A stretch of DNA of 64,000 nt from Fasciolopsis buskii (GCA_008360955.1 LUCM01006718.1:13102-77101), one strand, 5' to 3'. Positions 39,601-49,233 are shown, counted from the first letter of the stretch. Numbers and translations: made by a program. Notes: a model not told the origin generated them from the letters alone.

Positions 39601-41952
39601 CGTTTCGATCCAAACTATATATAGATCGCAAGACAGTGAATCAAGAGCCAGAAAGGTAACCGTGCTGTGAACTGCCGATTCCGTTAAAATTTCCTGCTTC
39701 AAATAATCGCTTCTTAGTGAAGCGGCAGGACACGTTATACCCCAACAAGGTAATAAAACAGAATTGAGTGAATTAATTCGGCCGATTGCTCAGTCGGTCT
39801 ACAAACCACCCAATAGGCCAAACAAAGTCAACCCCTACAGTGTAGTGCAAAATTCAACTGCGACCTTCCAATTATCATTGAAAACTCCAAGGTCAACCTC
39901 AAGCTGAGTATAAAAGCCGCTGGCGAAGCAAACATTCCCCGGAAGTTCTGGAGACTTTTTTACCGTGAAAACAAGGATGTACTCATCGTTCAAAATATTG
40001 GGTTTGACTTTGCTCCATAGAGAATCACTTGAAAATTGCGTCTAACTCACTGGATAAAACGCCTCCAAATGTTTTAGTGGAGTCAACGATGGATGTTCTC
40101 AGGTTCCGAGGGCTACTCATCCCGGACGTCTCGCAAAATGCTCCCGTAAGACAAAGTTTTAAACAGTTTCTGCTGAGGAGGTCCTGTAAATTACCCTGTC
40201 GCGGCAGAGTTGCTTTCACTAAATTGCAACGTCGAAGGCGAATGCTTGGCCTTGGCCGCCGGTTTGACTGATTTCTCGTAATCAGTCTATGGCGATGACT
40301 GAACTCTGATTCCGGGCCAACATAGACAGGGTACGGAGCACACGATTCTATGCTCATCGACATCTGTGACAAAGAGGTGTGGTGGGCACCCAGGATGTTT
40401 GGTCTCATCGAAAAGGGATATGAAGTGAGTAGTCGGTCACCGGCTTCCAGTGGGTTACGAGACATTAAAATCATTCTGTTGCCTTGGAAAATGGACTATT
40501 TGGTCAATGGCTAGGGGTAGGGTCTCTAGCGTCAACCCTTTGGTTCGAGTAGTACCATACTCACAGAGGAACTCTAGATCTCGACTTTCTACGGAATGTG
40601 AAGGTAAAAAAACTGAAAGGGCTAGTTTGTGTGCTGAAATCTGCACAGTAGGTCTTTTTATTGCATTTCATTTTCACTGTTTTCTTTCTTCGTCATGGCC
40701 CTTATGGCACCTAATCTGTAGGTAAATCAGTGTTAAATGTACATGTTGGACGAAACCACCATAGAATTTTGTGATACTTTGATGCGACTAGGAGCCAAGT
40801 GCTATCCAGAATGGCAATTCTACTTTTGAATGCGAAAAATGAAACAGTTTATCAATTCTCACTGAGAGCCAAATATCGACCATTAACCATAAAGGTTGAA
40901 AGTGTCATTATGTTGACTTACTTTGCAACAATTACACGAGCACAGACGCTCGCGCCATCCTGAAGACCAGAACACAGAGGATGATTCTGGCCCATTTGTA
41001 AGAGCTAAATCTTCCAAGTCGAACTGATACGGGTTTTTGACCTTCAAATCCGAATTAGCGATCAGATTTAGAAGATGGCAACTGAATGGCTTGACATCAC
41101 CAGTGGAGTAGTTCGAAGACCGATCTAGCCGTAAACGCTTGCGGCCGCATTCATTTTCACGGTTATCTTCATCTTGCTCGTGCTCACGTCCGACAATAGA
41201 TTCACTGAGCAAGGCAGACGGTGGCTGTTCTTTTTCATGTATCGCATACAGCCTGAGGAAAGGGTGCTTCTGGACACAATGAAAGCAAGTCATTTCTTCA
41301 TATTCTTCGGGCACAGTCTGCCCACTGTTTAGATTTAAGTGCTTCAAAATCCTTTATGTAACTGAGGAACTTACTTCGGCATGGAACCAATCTTCACAGA
41401 TACCACACTGAATCATCTCTTCAATGCCCTAAGAAGGGAAGCTCAAAATATCGTCCTTAACCTACTTCATAGTTTTCATCCGGATACGGTCGCTGACACG
41501 TGCAGTATCTGTTCGCAAAATTTGAGTTGTATTGGTTATCGACATTTTCATCATCTTTTTCCTACTCATTAGACGGTTGAAGAAATTGTGGAAAACTCAC
41601 TTCCCAGAGAGTACAATGGAACCCATTAAATTTTGCGTTGCCGCAATCACAACGGAAATTTCGTTTCGTGTATAGTTCGATAATATCGTGCCCTTCGTGA
41701 CAATTGATAGAACATGGATAACAAAACCCTGCGGAAGTGCTGGAAATATCCAAGCATGTCCGACAAGTATAAAGTGCTTGGCGCTTCATATAACCCTGGG
41801 AAGCAGTAGATTCCTCATTCAATACCATCTACCTTTGTAAAGCTGCAAACTGCCTGATTATCTATTCCTCCCATGACTAACGCCTTCTCTTCATCTATGG
41901 ATGCAAAAACGTCGACCAAATCCACTACACCATCACTTTCATCAGCAGCCAT
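20794..41952 (-). CDS. UBR7: UBR7, UBR-box and PHD-finger E3 ubiquitin ligase (one short exon not found)
   Basis: Coding exons on the - strand: 41952-41833, 41795-41601, 41561-41466, 41428-41375, 41341-40922, 26883-26712 and the last 20856-20794. All have GT-AG borders, and the first six join in frame. Exon 2 carries the zinc-binding UBR box (CRTC, FCYPCSINCHEGH, LYTKRNFRCDCGNAKF). Exons 3-5 form the PHD finger (YCTCQRPYP, MIQCGICEDWFH, MTCFHC). Exon 5 ends with WRERLCSCNCCK and continues directly into DMYKKQGIQFLLDPEDT of exon 6. The last exon, ETEVRTFFQKLREQW, fits the family C terminus. Exon 6 ends in phase 1 and the last exon starts in phase 0, so one exon of about 60 bp (the YNDLK...FA part of the family) is missing between 26711 and 20857. 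UBR7 proteins act as ubiquitin ligases, reported for histone H2B. The first four introns are 37, 39, 37 and 33 bp; the fifth is 14,038 bp and full of transposons. Confidence 0.9.
20860..22700. other. UBR7 intron sequence, no gene recognised
   Basis: The + strand frame at 21405-21812 (135 codons) has no recognised domain, initiates in a sequence with no exon-like border and is probably chance. Nothing else is seen. Confidence 0.4.
22860..23230 (+). mobile_element. RTE-like LINE, C-terminal fragment
   Basis: The frame ending at 23223 carries SVLLYGCETWRIRAADV, FDHRCLRSMARIRWGDRVSN and RLRWLGHVLRMADSRL, the best-preserved example of the C-terminal block in this window. It stops after GMEEAI; no 3' tail follows. 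Confidence 0.75.
23400..24430 (-). mobile_element. Penelope-like retroelement, decayed
   Basis: On the - strand, about 24420-24350 encodes FEGTFYKQVKETPVMQKLEKT (the GxFYxQxxGTPMGS region with a deletion). RYVDDTFVN at about 24285-24260 is the YVDD catalytic box. At 24190-24160 PFLDVLVTR and then a YRKNT-like part follow. Near the 3' side, 23640-23490 encodes DHKISFENVIIFAQGR, KFLAARHSGRSLNRHIDL, matching the HxFxF...REFLEAWHS..INRHIDL part of the Penelope endonuclease tail. Frameshifts and stops break the reading frame. It sits in a UBR7 intron in the same orientation as UBR7. Confidence 0.7.
24578..24669. repeat. TA microsatellite with an embedded Penelope-like end
   Basis: TA repeats cover about 24580-24640 and 24655-24669. 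Between them, 24641-24654 reads AGCAGGAAGTAGTA, the reverse complement of TACTACTTCCYGCT, which also occurs at 26350-26363 beside another TA tract. Confidence 0.8.
24670..26128. other. UBR7 intron sequence, no gene recognised
   Basis: Several frames of 60-86 codons occur on the + strand, without domains or splice-bounded exons. The missing UBR7 exon was looked for here without success. Confidence 0.4.
26130..26393 (+). mobile_element. TA-bounded terminal repeat of a Penelope-like element
   Basis: A unique-looking 210-base segment is bounded on both sides by TA microsatellites (26131-26153 and 26366-26393). It holds a hammerhead ribozyme fold (26269-26325) and ends with TACTACTTCCCGCT (26350-26363), which recurs with one change beside the 5' side of the Penelope-like element at 24641-24654. 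Terminal repeats of Penelope-like elements are known to carry hammerhead motifs, so this is probably a solo terminal repeat. Confidence 0.55.
26269..26325 (+). ncRNA. Minimal type I hammerhead ribozyme
   Basis: The conserved core is complete: CTGACGA (26283-26289, N7 = C), stem II GCG/CGC (26290-26292 with 26301-26303, loop ACAATAAC), GAAA (26304-26307), then CCGG and the cleavage-site UC, with predicted cutting after C26313. Stem I forms from GCATAC (26277-26282) with GTGTGC (26314-26319), then TCGGG (26269-26273) with CCCGG (26321-26325) across an internal loop. Stem III is the palindrome ACCGGT without a loop, which cannot close in one molecule; such minimal ribozymes are thought to act as dimers. 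Confidence 0.7.
26884..28625. other. Start of the UBR7 14-kb intron (3' part), no gene recognised
   Basis: The acceptor for exon 6 is TTTTAACAG on the - strand, at 26892-26884. Frames at 27264-27632 and 27660-27957 (+) show no domain. No repeat match to other parts of the window was noticed. Confidence 0.4.
28630..29180 (-). mobile_element. RTE-like LINE, 3' half with tail
   Basis: On the - strand 29175-28990 encodes LVLGADLENHLSQ and TRWLSRV; 28985-28880 gives TANLGKV and, in another frame, a DPSNSWMET-like piece, as at 35549-35731; the 3' end at 28700-28637 has the family signature (GGCTTGGCCTGCTGTTCA, then GATGATG). The order matches the + strand copy at 35540-35907. Confidence 0.65.
29280..30300 (+). 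mobile_element. RTE-like LINE, reverse transcriptase to C terminus (runs into copy B)
   Basis: From 29280: RGCIDWIFTLPQLLETG; a broken FLDIRAAFDSVDR motif near 29380; PFLFKFVIDEIMVDAL near 29590; DCADDVLCLF at 29690-29720 (YADD box with Y to C); CKVLLQDW-like sequence near 29810; LDGEQLRLSDRLSYC at 29850; and the C-terminal block SSVLLYGCKTWDTRADSI, FGHRCLRSMARIAW at 30007-30213. Several frameshifts. From 29851 the sequence is shared with copy A. Confidence 0.75.
30589..31470. other. Part of copy B that fills the gap of copy A
   Basis: Unique in the window because copy A has N here. A 41-codon + strand stretch from about 30605 to 30732 (SAYRAASPPEVRKKYLDEA, then IGALGECRVKLFIDV) reads like protein but has no recognised domain. 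The repeat block at 30888-31005 matches 15494-15640. Otherwise featureless. Confidence 0.5.
31480..31950 (-). mobile_element. RTE-like LINE C-terminal fragment (copy B)
   Basis: Reverse translation from about 31925 gives LLYGSEMCQIRTEDM, FGDRCLRTIDRV, then LKWLGHVLRMVTDRLPRCALF and a degenerate WTTWRKV part reaching about 31480. It is oriented against the LINE at the left end of the same duplicated unit. Confidence 0.7.
32155..32351 (+). mobile_element. tRNA-derived SINE (copy B)
   Basis: This is the second copy of the SINE, carried by the duplication at an offset of 17305. Box A and box B are unchanged (about 32167 and 32211), as is the A-rich end. Confidence 0.6.
32799..33700. other. No recognisable gene (UBR7 intron)
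   Basis: No open frame of interest and no repeat noticed. Confidence 0.4.
33705..34930 (-). mobile_element. RTE-like LINE, linker and reverse transcriptase
   Basis: On the - strand: NLYRLIRDTGQR-like linker with IHSQDRR near 34910-34800; CENYRGISLLSIVSKLLE and NRVGFRPGRGCIDQNFTLR in the frame 34535-34275; a frameshift near 34270; then GVCQGYLLAHFLFNFVIEM, HSEYADDVVLL (intact YADD) and FGMRFAPSKCKMLLQDW in the frame 34217-33705. The palm is therefore nearly complete but split between frames. C-terminal block and tail are absent. Confidence 0.8.
35070..35165 (-). mobile_element. Short LINE reverse transcriptase fragment
   Basis: The segment resembles 33865-33960 (shared phrases include AAAACGCAT and CCAAACA-ACCTAT at the same spacing), the part encoding the region after YADD. 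Only about 95 bases remain. Confidence 0.45.
35540..35907 (+). mobile_element. RTE-like LINE, C terminus and 3' end
   Basis: The frame 35549-35731 gives MTWQHGMRKCTANLGKV, SRLRGWGPKNPSTSWMETL and EQWRSCCHFLS, the last coding part of the family. The 3' untranslated end follows with GTAACTCTGGGGAAAAGGCA and a TTTAACGCTAAACGATGATGAC tail ending at 35907. It is the clearest copy of the true 3' end here. Confidence 0.75.
35908..36650. other. No recognisable gene (UBR7 intron)
   Basis: No domain-bearing frame. A GTGGCCAAGTGGATTAAGAG phrase on the - strand near 36280 looks slightly tRNA-like but lacks a box B. Confidence 0.35.
36660..39300 (+). mobile_element. RTE-like LINE, nearly full ORF, decayed
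   Basis: In order on the + strand: endonuclease (FVASAYAPTDCSPDAVKENF at 36800; HPLDSDHALVCTDLS at 37180, the SDHALV motif); linker (NYRKLFYLIRATR near 37605); reverse transcriptase (EEQTGFRAGCGCFTFQKVLEHR and NILFLDIRA in 38071-38358; CRWYGLAE-like remains of YADD near 38460); post-palm CFAPSKCNVLQHWQEPVPGL at 38535-38600; SRTAKARVAFANLRHLWRR; and C-terminal LRHLRWLGHI near 38985. Multiple frameshifts and stops. It lies in the UBR7 intron, antisense to the gene. Confidence 0.8.
39440..39510 (-). mobile_element. LINE 3' tip only
   Basis: On the - strand this is the family 3' signature (GTGAGGCTTGCTTTGCTGTT, then TAACGCTGAACGATGGTGG with a GATGATGATG tail at 39450). Only about 60 bases of the element were inserted, and a microsatellite lies directly at the 5' break. 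Confidence 0.6.
39511..39556. repeat. TA/TATG microsatellite
   Basis: Alternating TA and ATGT units between 39511 and 39556; antisense and sense frames through it give only Tyr-Ile repeats. Confidence 0.9.
39557..40880. other. No recognisable gene (5' part of the UBR7 14-kb intron)
   Basis: Frames at 40029-40271 (+) and 40474-40025 (-) overlap and neither has a recognised domain. The exon 5 donor AAAGTAAGT of UBR7 is at 40924-40916 on the - strand. Confidence 0.4.
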
Positions 41953-41966
41953 TTCTGAAAATGAAT
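41953..41966 (-). promoter_or_regulatory. Candidate spliced-leader or 5'-UTR acceptor next to the UBR7 start codon
   Basis: On the - strand the sequence TTCATTTTCAG is followed after two bases by the UBR7 ATG. This is a good 3' splice site with no earlier coding exon seen, the same arrangement as at NOP2. Either a trans-spliced leader or a 5'-UTR intron would explain it. Confidence 0.4.
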
Positions 41967-42830
41967 AAAATAACATTATACGCTAAAGGAGATAACTGAA
42001 GGCATTCTGAACCGAAGTGGCAATTTCAGGAATTTCAAGGGATCACAAAACGCGATTTATTTATCCAAGATGAGACTCCGCTTTAACATTATGTAAATCT
42101 TAACGTGCTTCCAAGACCCGCCCGACTTCTTTCAGCTCAGGGCACAACCAGGCTTGGCAAGTCAGAGATCGAGCGGTCTAATCCCATACAAATAGCAAAT
42201 GCTTTTTACTGTGTTCTCAACGGAGGAGTGCAGTGAAACCAGCATGCTTCAGAGTTTCCAGGAGTCATTGCGCCAGGGGGGGAAGAAACTAGCAACCATG
42301 ACTCTGAACCTTGCAGTGAAATAGACTCAGATTTCCAAAAAGTCGTAAAATCAAGTCATAAAATCTAGCACATTCAATCATTCTTCTCTGTTATAACATA
42401 CCGTTCCGCTCACTGAAGGGAAAACAAATCAAGTGACTCCAGAGTAATCAAAACGCCCCTCGCTTATTGATCGAAATCCGTTGGAACATACAGGTTTGTT
42501 AAAAGTACACTCGAACTTTCAGTACAGGCCTTGTCCAATCCTCCATTCGGTTCGTCTTTCATATTCGGTCAACTTGTCACACACTAGTGCCTCTCCACCT
42601 CCGTCGTACCGTCAGGAAGGTTGGCATTACTTCTAACTTGCGGCTAATCAACGTTGCCTGTCAAACGGTTGGTTTAGTTTCACCAGCCACGTCTATATCA
42701 CACTGGGCGGCGTGTTGGCTGCTTTTGTCCATCAACCGTGGTCCTTTCTTGTCAGTCAATTGGTTGGTCAACCCTGTACGCTAAATACGACCATCATTGT
42801 TATTCAGTTGTTCGTTAAGTTGTGGTGTAA
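41967..42830. other. Upstream flank of UBR7, no gene recognised
   Basis: Would contain the UBR7 promoter; no specific element is evident. A 65-codon frame at 42587-42784 has no recognised domain. Confidence 0.4.
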
Positions 42831-42839
42831 GTAACTTAC

Positions 42840-43090
42840 CATATTGTCGCTTTTGGACCCAAACATCGACGACGAGCTTGAAAACACGGGCTTCACTCTG
42901 CAGTTGGTTTAGTCTAGCCACAAGCTGACCACCCAAATCTTAAGACTCTCCAACAACTCGACTATGAAGTTTAGCACTAGAAAAATGAAAATATCGTGGT
43001 TTTCAACGATCCAGTGAGTGCAAATCCAGGCCATTATTTTGTGTCCCTACAACCCAAAGGCGAATTACATCCCACCATTCGTCTAACAGT
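42840..43090 (+). mobile_element. Possible LINE reverse transcriptase remnant
   Basis: A + strand reading gives LDPNIDDELENTGFTLQLV and, after a stop, STMKFSTRKMKISWFS, resembling the MxFSxxKTKVMxF segment after the RT catalytic box. Too short and damaged to be sure. Confidence 0.3.
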
Positions 43091-43855
43091 TTCACCTGAC
43101 TTTTTTCCTGATGTGTTCCTTGGCCGTGAATTTTAAATGCTACATCAGAGACTGAAATACCCTTCGACGATGACGTCCCACGTTCTCACTTGCGGATTGA
43201 CATCTTCCATTGTTAGTGACCCTCAGGTCGTTGCCCATTGACCCCAGAAGTATAGACTCATCACAAAGAAAAAGGTTTTGTCACAACCGAAATCCAGTGA
43301 CTGTTGGAATAGGGAATCATCAAACCTTCTGCGTAACCACGGCGAGCATAAGTTTTCATGACATTCAATTAGAATCATAAAAAATGCATTCCTGCTGATT
43401 ACAATCAAACATGCACACACTCCACAACAAAGCCTTCGTGGTAACAGCGAGAATTAAGTGGCATCCATAAACTAATCACAGTTGTCCTTGGAAGGGCTTC
43501 TCGCCCGATTTCACCACACAGATACACAGCAACCATGGCGTTGCAAGTAAAGCCCTTGTTCCAGGAGTTCTAAATCTCATAAACTACAATGACGTATTAA
43601 GAACTGTTGGAAACAACTGCGCCTAGACAGGCTTACCTCAAACAATCAATCGTTTTACTTACCTTGACGTCTATCCGTTGCCGAGAACCGATATTACGGT
43701 CAACAAAATAGCAGCAAACTATTTTAGTACGTTTGGTCCACAACTTCCTACCAACAAACTTTCACACGTGACCTCAACTGAGAAGACCGACGAGGTCCTT
43801 TGTCATTTGTGACATCAAAGGTGAAGGAACCTGGCTACTGCTGGAGACCGCCCGA
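43091..43855. other. No recognisable gene
   Basis: No frame with a domain and no repeat noticed. Confidence 0.35.
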
Positions 43856-43859
43856 AGAT

Positions 43860-46610
43860 GAAACAGGCTTTAACTGAACTGTGAGGCATCGTGCGGGGGG
43901 CGAAGAGAACCTGTTTATTCAGGACTTTCGTGTGGTCAAGAGGAAGCTCCGCCTTAATTAGCCTCCCGTAGAAGTAGCTCCCCCGGTGGTCCCGGAGTTA
44001 GAGTTAATCACGGATCAGGACACTTCGCATGTGGTTGTGGATCTCTTTTCTGTGGTGGCCAGCAACAGGAACGAAAGCCGCAGTAATCCTAACCCATGTT
44101 CGCAGGCTGCTGAGGGAAAGGGATGGAATAAAACATCACGCATTAAAATGCCTGCTGTCCTGACTTTCATGGAAACTTGGCTAACTGGTGATGTTTTGGA
44201 TTCGGAGATGGTCCCACCGTCGTTTAGAGACACAGAAACGAAACCAGAGGAAGGAGATGGGGTCATCCTTTTCGTCATAGCGGACATCTCACTTCCTACT
44301 GCTGGAACTGTACTTGGATCCGAACGGTTTCGGCAAGGCACTACGATATCGCCTGAAATATACCACCAGTGGATGTGTAACTGAAGGCGTTGTGTATCGC
44401 ACTCCCGGTGCTCACCTTACTGATATCTTGAATAGCGTAAGCAATTGGACAGCTGATGACCAGTGTTTGGTTCTGTGGGACTTCAACTGCCTGTACGTCG
44501 ACTGGGTTAACTAACAACATCTACCGAAAGTTGGTCCTGTTTCCAAGGACCTGGTTTCGATTCCCCAAGATCTGTCGCTGTTCCAGCAGGTGTACGGACC
44601 GACACGTACCCTGTGTAATCAAAACTTCATTATAAACTTGGTTATTTCTCCAGGGGACTCGGATGTTGAGAATAATGTTCACCGTCCGCCCATCGGGAGT
44701 ATCGATCACGCAGTCTTACCCATCTATTGGTGACGCGGTATTCAGCCGATACCAAGACCGGACACTGTGCACAAATTTGGTGAATTCCGTTTGACGTAGC
44801 TTGCAGCGCGGCTACAATCGTGTTCTGGCTTCTTGCTCACCCGTGAGGAAATTTGCGAAAGAATATTGCACTAGTGCCAAAAATTTGCCCACGTCACGTC
44901 GGCGCTCACATGTTCCAAATCCTCTGTAGTTTGGCTCGAAGCTCCGCGCTTTGCTTAAACTCAGATATAATGCTGGGCAGCACCGACAATCTGCGCAGGC
45001 CAGTTATCAGAACTACTGGTGCCTTTAGAACCTCTGAACTTCACCCAAGGGAACAAAGCGGCGGGCTTTTGAGGAATCCTTAGCGGCTGTTTCGGTGGAT
45101 GTCCCTAAGCTCTTCGTTACCTATCTTAGGCGGCGTACCAAAGTCAAAACTGTCATTCCAGCGCTGACGGAGAACGATATGTGCAGATCACTGCAGGGCC
45201 AACGTATTAACCCGCCAATACAAATCCGTATACCCCGTGATGCCAGCCAACGTCCCCGTCTCAGTGCTGGGACTTTTCAAAGGAGGTTGCTACAACGCTT
45301 CGTGAGACGAAAGTCAGTCTCCCGGTCCGGAAGGTGTGGTGAAAGAGCTAGGTGAATTTCTTGCTCCATCTCCTACAAAGCTGACCAGTGAATCATTCTC
45401 GGCATGAAGGAGACCTAGGGAATGAAAAAAGCCATCGTTATCCCACTCTCCAAGATGACTCCAAGGCAGGTGCGATTAATCACCGTCCGATCTATCACGC
45501 GCCCGTTATTGATAACTATGGAGTGTGTGGCCGCCATTCGGTTGAGTGATCATATGGGAGGACATCATGTCTTTTGCCCGCAACACGGTTTTTGGGGGCA
45601 ACGGTCATGTGTATCCAAATCGCTTCTCGCTCACGAAAGTTGGTTGGAGACCAAGGCCACAGAGCATTGCACAGACTTTATCTTTGTTGATTTCAACAAG
45701 GCATCCGAAACAGTCCCACACGGTCGCTTGCTACTGAAACTTCAAGCTACTGGCATTGATAACCCAATACTATGTAAGACTGCCGATCTTAGGCGTGACC
45801 ATTCTTTTTCCTTCAGAGTTGTCCGATCGTTCTCACGGTGGTTTACAGCAGCTAGTGGTGTGCCTCGGACCAGTCCTCGGTCCGCTGCTATTTCTGGTAT
45901 ACTTGTCAGCATTCAGTCCATTAAGCGGATGACCTCAAGATATGGCGTACTGTCCGGTCAGCAGTCGACCGGGGCTTTTCAACACAATATGCTAGTCGGA
46001 TACCTGGCTGCTCCCGATCGGCCTTGCCAAATGCGCCGCGGGTGTTGGTAGGTAACGGCACCTCAATTGTGACTAGATCCACATAACACAAAGCGTGCAA
46101 ATTCGGGCGAACATGTGTGAGAAGGACCTGGGTATTTTGGTTTCGTCAACCCCGTAAACCAGATAACACGAAAAGAGGGCATGTGCATCCATTTGAAGAA
46201 TGCTCGGTCTCGTCGGCTTTCGTTGGAAGCCTTCAAAGAACTGTACGCTTCCCAGGTACTTGGAATATGGTGGACCCGCTTCCTCCTCCTGCACCAGTGG
46301 GGAACTGACGAATCTGCGGAGATTGCAGCGGGAAGCCACACGTATGGTTTTTGGACTATGTGGGTGCAGTTACAAACGTTGTATTCATGTGACCGTACTG
46401 TTTCCAATGACATACCGAAGGACTCGTGGTGATCTAATCTACACCAGGCGTATCATCTGTGGAGACTTGGATCCCGACCTGCAGACGAAAGTCCCCCTTC
46501 GGGTCTACAGCCGCAGGCAAGGACACTCATTTACGCTGATGAAGCAGCAGTCAGCGGCTCTACCATTGGTGTGCCGCCTATCACGAAGGGTGACCAAAAT
46601 ATGAGGCGGA
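43860..46610 (+). mobile_element. CR1-like LINE, endonuclease to C terminus, decayed
   Basis: In order: endonuclease start with LTFMETWLTGDVLDSE (44160) and GDGVILFV (44257); GVVYRTPGAHLTDIL and CLVLWDFNCLYVDWVN (44390-44512); reverse transcriptase with FCPQHGFWGQRSCVSK (45570-45625), FIFVDFNKASETVPHGRLLLKL (45678), FTAASGVPRTSPRS (45842); then a C-terminal part encoding RPHLEYGG-like LEYGGPASSS, TNLRRLQREATRMVFGL and RTRGDLIYTRRIICGDLDP (46200-46480). The palm has lost the AFD and QGS residues; frames are broken repeatedly. Confidence 0.8.
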
Positions 46611-48230
46611 CATCTTGCTGACGTGGTGGAAGAAACCAGCAATCCTTTACTCAAGTGAAATTAGACGATTATATGTTGGAGAGGTGGCAGGCACTTTGTG
46701 ACTTGGGTTTGTCCTTGAGCCAATGTGATGAGTCTCACAGGGGATTCTTGCTCTGCTTCTATTTAAGAAGAGTGAAGAAGTAATGCATCGCCTGTGGTAG
46801 TCTACACCATTTCTTACAAATTACCACTGAAGCTTTTATTGGAGTTGTTTTAACGGATTACAAACCCCATTGTTTAGGTGCAGTTCACAAACAAGTCAGT
46901 CGTTGATAATGTGCTGTTTGGACACAGCGAAGGGGCATGGCTAAGATATGGTACACCTTCAAGGATCAGCGGACCGCTTTGCTTTTATTCAATAGGAAGA
47001 CGACGGCATTCGTCGTACGCCTTCGGTTACTCCTGTGGACTGGTATATACAACAGAAAATTATTAGCTCCATCTCAGAAAGTCCAAAATGCTGTTTGCAT
47101 ATGAGCCCCTCTGGATTTTTAAGCGCTTCGCCCCGTTCACCCATTAATTCAAAATTCAATTTTCCTGTTAACAAGTCACGTCAAAAAGTTCCCGTCATCA
47201 ATACCGACCCCATCATCCCCTGATCGTCAGACCGGACTTCGTCACAGAAGCTACTAAAGCAAGACGAGTGATCCGTACCGTCATCGATGAACGATGCCAC
47301 TAGATTGCTGAGTGTTTTAAAACCTCGTACTGTCGACGTCGCTAACTCGGGCACCTTGAGCCGGTCTTCGCAACTCCGTTCCACTCCCAACGCGACCAAT
47401 CAAAACAGAACGATGAAACGGCCTTCGGACGCCCAACACGATAGGTCTACACCGGGTGGAGCTAATTAGCCAATTTATCCCTGTCTAGCGGGTTCTATCC
47501 TTTGGTTCTCACAACGAATACTGCCTCTGCAGCAATCCGAGCGTGTCACAAAGCAGACCACTTTCAATCGTGTCATTGACTAGGGTGCCCGGGTGACTGT
47601 GCTTGTTCTCGATTTGCGGTCGGTCCAATGTGAAGCCCGTGTGTTGATCACCTTACGACAGAAGCACTTGGTAGTCACACTTTTTTCCACTGGGTATCTT
47701 CGCGCCTCAATTGTAAGATCCATTGCACCGAAACAGTGGCCCTATACTTTTGGCATCCGCAAGCATAATTCCGTTACAATGTGGAGGCCCAGGTAGTCAT
47801 TGACATTAACCGCTTCGCCACCATTAGGTAGGATATGCAACAGAAAAAACGCTAATAAGGCTCGCTGTGTTGCCGAGTTTGGTTGATCCATGCACACACT
47901 GAAGCGCAAGATGCAAGCAACAGCGTTTCACGAAAGTACAGGAGCACATAGTCTGTGGTCTAGCAGGACACGAACACACCGAGGACTGGAGGTAAAATGG
48001 TTCGCGCTCGAACCTTGAAGCCCCGTAGTCGCACAACGAATGGAACGGAACTGCCGCTTCCCCGAATGAGCAGCCACACAGAACAGGAAAATGGCGCGGA
48101 ATACGAACAGCTAGCTCAGCCCATTAGCGGAAGAGAGGTGACAAACACAGGACAATGCCGCGCATTTATTGGTGGCCCGCAAATACAAGTCTGATTTAAG
48201 GTGAGCTCTGTCGATTATATAGTTTAGTTG
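46611..48230. other. No firm gene
   Basis: A + strand frame at 47035-47223 (SISESPKCCLHMSPSGF) and a Ser/Thr/Asn-rich one at 47287-47469 follow acceptor-like CAG/TAG sites but are separated by a stop, with no recognised domain. They could be broken exons or chance. Confidence 0.3.
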
Positions 48231-48423
48231 GGTGGCCAAGGTCGACATGCGAAACAGCCGACCACAAAGCAAGCTCTGACGTAACTTTTCGCGAACATAC
48301 AAGAAGTCACAACCACATAATATATTCGGAATATCGTCAACTTTGAAACAGTGAAAACAGAGCAGGTTATTTTGGAAAATTATCAAGAGAACCAAATTTG
48401 GCGACACCAAAATTCCTAAAATG

Positions 48424-48668
48424 GTTACCGACCCTGACAAAACTCGTAATATAACGTGCGTTGAAGTCGTATTGTGGAATAAAACTGCATGTAATCCTGC
48501 CATAGAAGAGAGCTTTTGAGACACCTATACAACGCGTTCGACTCAAAAAGCACTGGGGCGGCAACTCGATTGGAGTAAGCGACGAAACCTCTGTCGATAC
48601 GCATTTCATGATATGCTTGAAGCACGACTGCAGTGGACGGTACATGTTTCATACTCACCAGAATCCAT
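48424..48668 (-). CDS. Unrecognised host gene, first two exons (candidate)
   Basis: On the - strand an ATG at 48668 begins a 10-base coding exon (Met-Asp-Ser-G). A 31-bp GT-AG intron follows (48658-48628, GTGAGT to CTGCAG). The second exon completes the Val codon and reads on with VLQAYHEMRIDRGFVAY and SSLLWQDYMQFYSTI, to a donor near 48432 or 48428. The intron size is like those of UBR7. If the donor is at 48432, an acceptor TTTCAAAG near 48345 would continue with DDIPNILCGCDFLY in frame. No family was recognised. The + strand carries no competing signal. Confidence 0.4.
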
Positions 48669-49000
48669 TATATAAAAAACGGGGACACAGGACACTTAAT
48701 CTTAAAACCTGAAATGGCAAAGGAGTCCACGGTATTTCACCAGGTCAAGCAGGAGCCAGCTGAAAGACAGCCATTTGCCAACTGCAAGCCGTGAAACCTG
48801 AAATTCGAAACTCTGAGCCGTATTTAAAATAATAACATGTTATTTCCGATAATTTACGCGACGGCGGACATATGGACTTCATGTTGCACCCACAAGTTCA
48901 GCACTGAACGCTACTAGGCGTTAGCCACCAAGTCGAACATTTTACGGTGCCCGCAAGCACCGTTTCCACCAGTCCATCTTTATTTTACCCTCTCTCCTAG

Positions 49001-49099
49001 GAACCTCTATGACCGAGGTGGCCCCAATGAATCTGACTCAACAGTCGTCGCTCCTATAGTTCACGTCATGCACGCTCCAGAGGATGCAGAGAACCCGAG
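49001..49099 (+). CDS. Exon-like segment, gene unknown
   Basis: Bounded by a strong acceptor (CCCTCTCTCCTAG ending at 49000) and a strong donor (GAG/GTAAGA at 49099/49100). One frame is open throughout, reading NLYDRGGPNESDSTVV and VMHAPEDAENPR, with phase 2 at both ends. It does not join in frame to the next segment at 49234, and no start exon was found. Confidence 0.25.
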
Positions 49100-49233
49100 G
49101 TAAGATACTTTTCTTCAACCCCGGACGAAGGTGAGACTCGTGTGTGTGAGACGCTCGGCTGAGGCGGTGTGCGTGCGCAGCTAGGCCGGGGGTATCACAC
49201 CGTCTGCGTCCACCTCTTAATGGTGTTTTTCAG

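Noticed and set aside
39780..39815. GATTGCTCAGTCGGTCTAC as a tRNA gene start
   Set aside because: No T arm or acceptor stem follows at the right distance.
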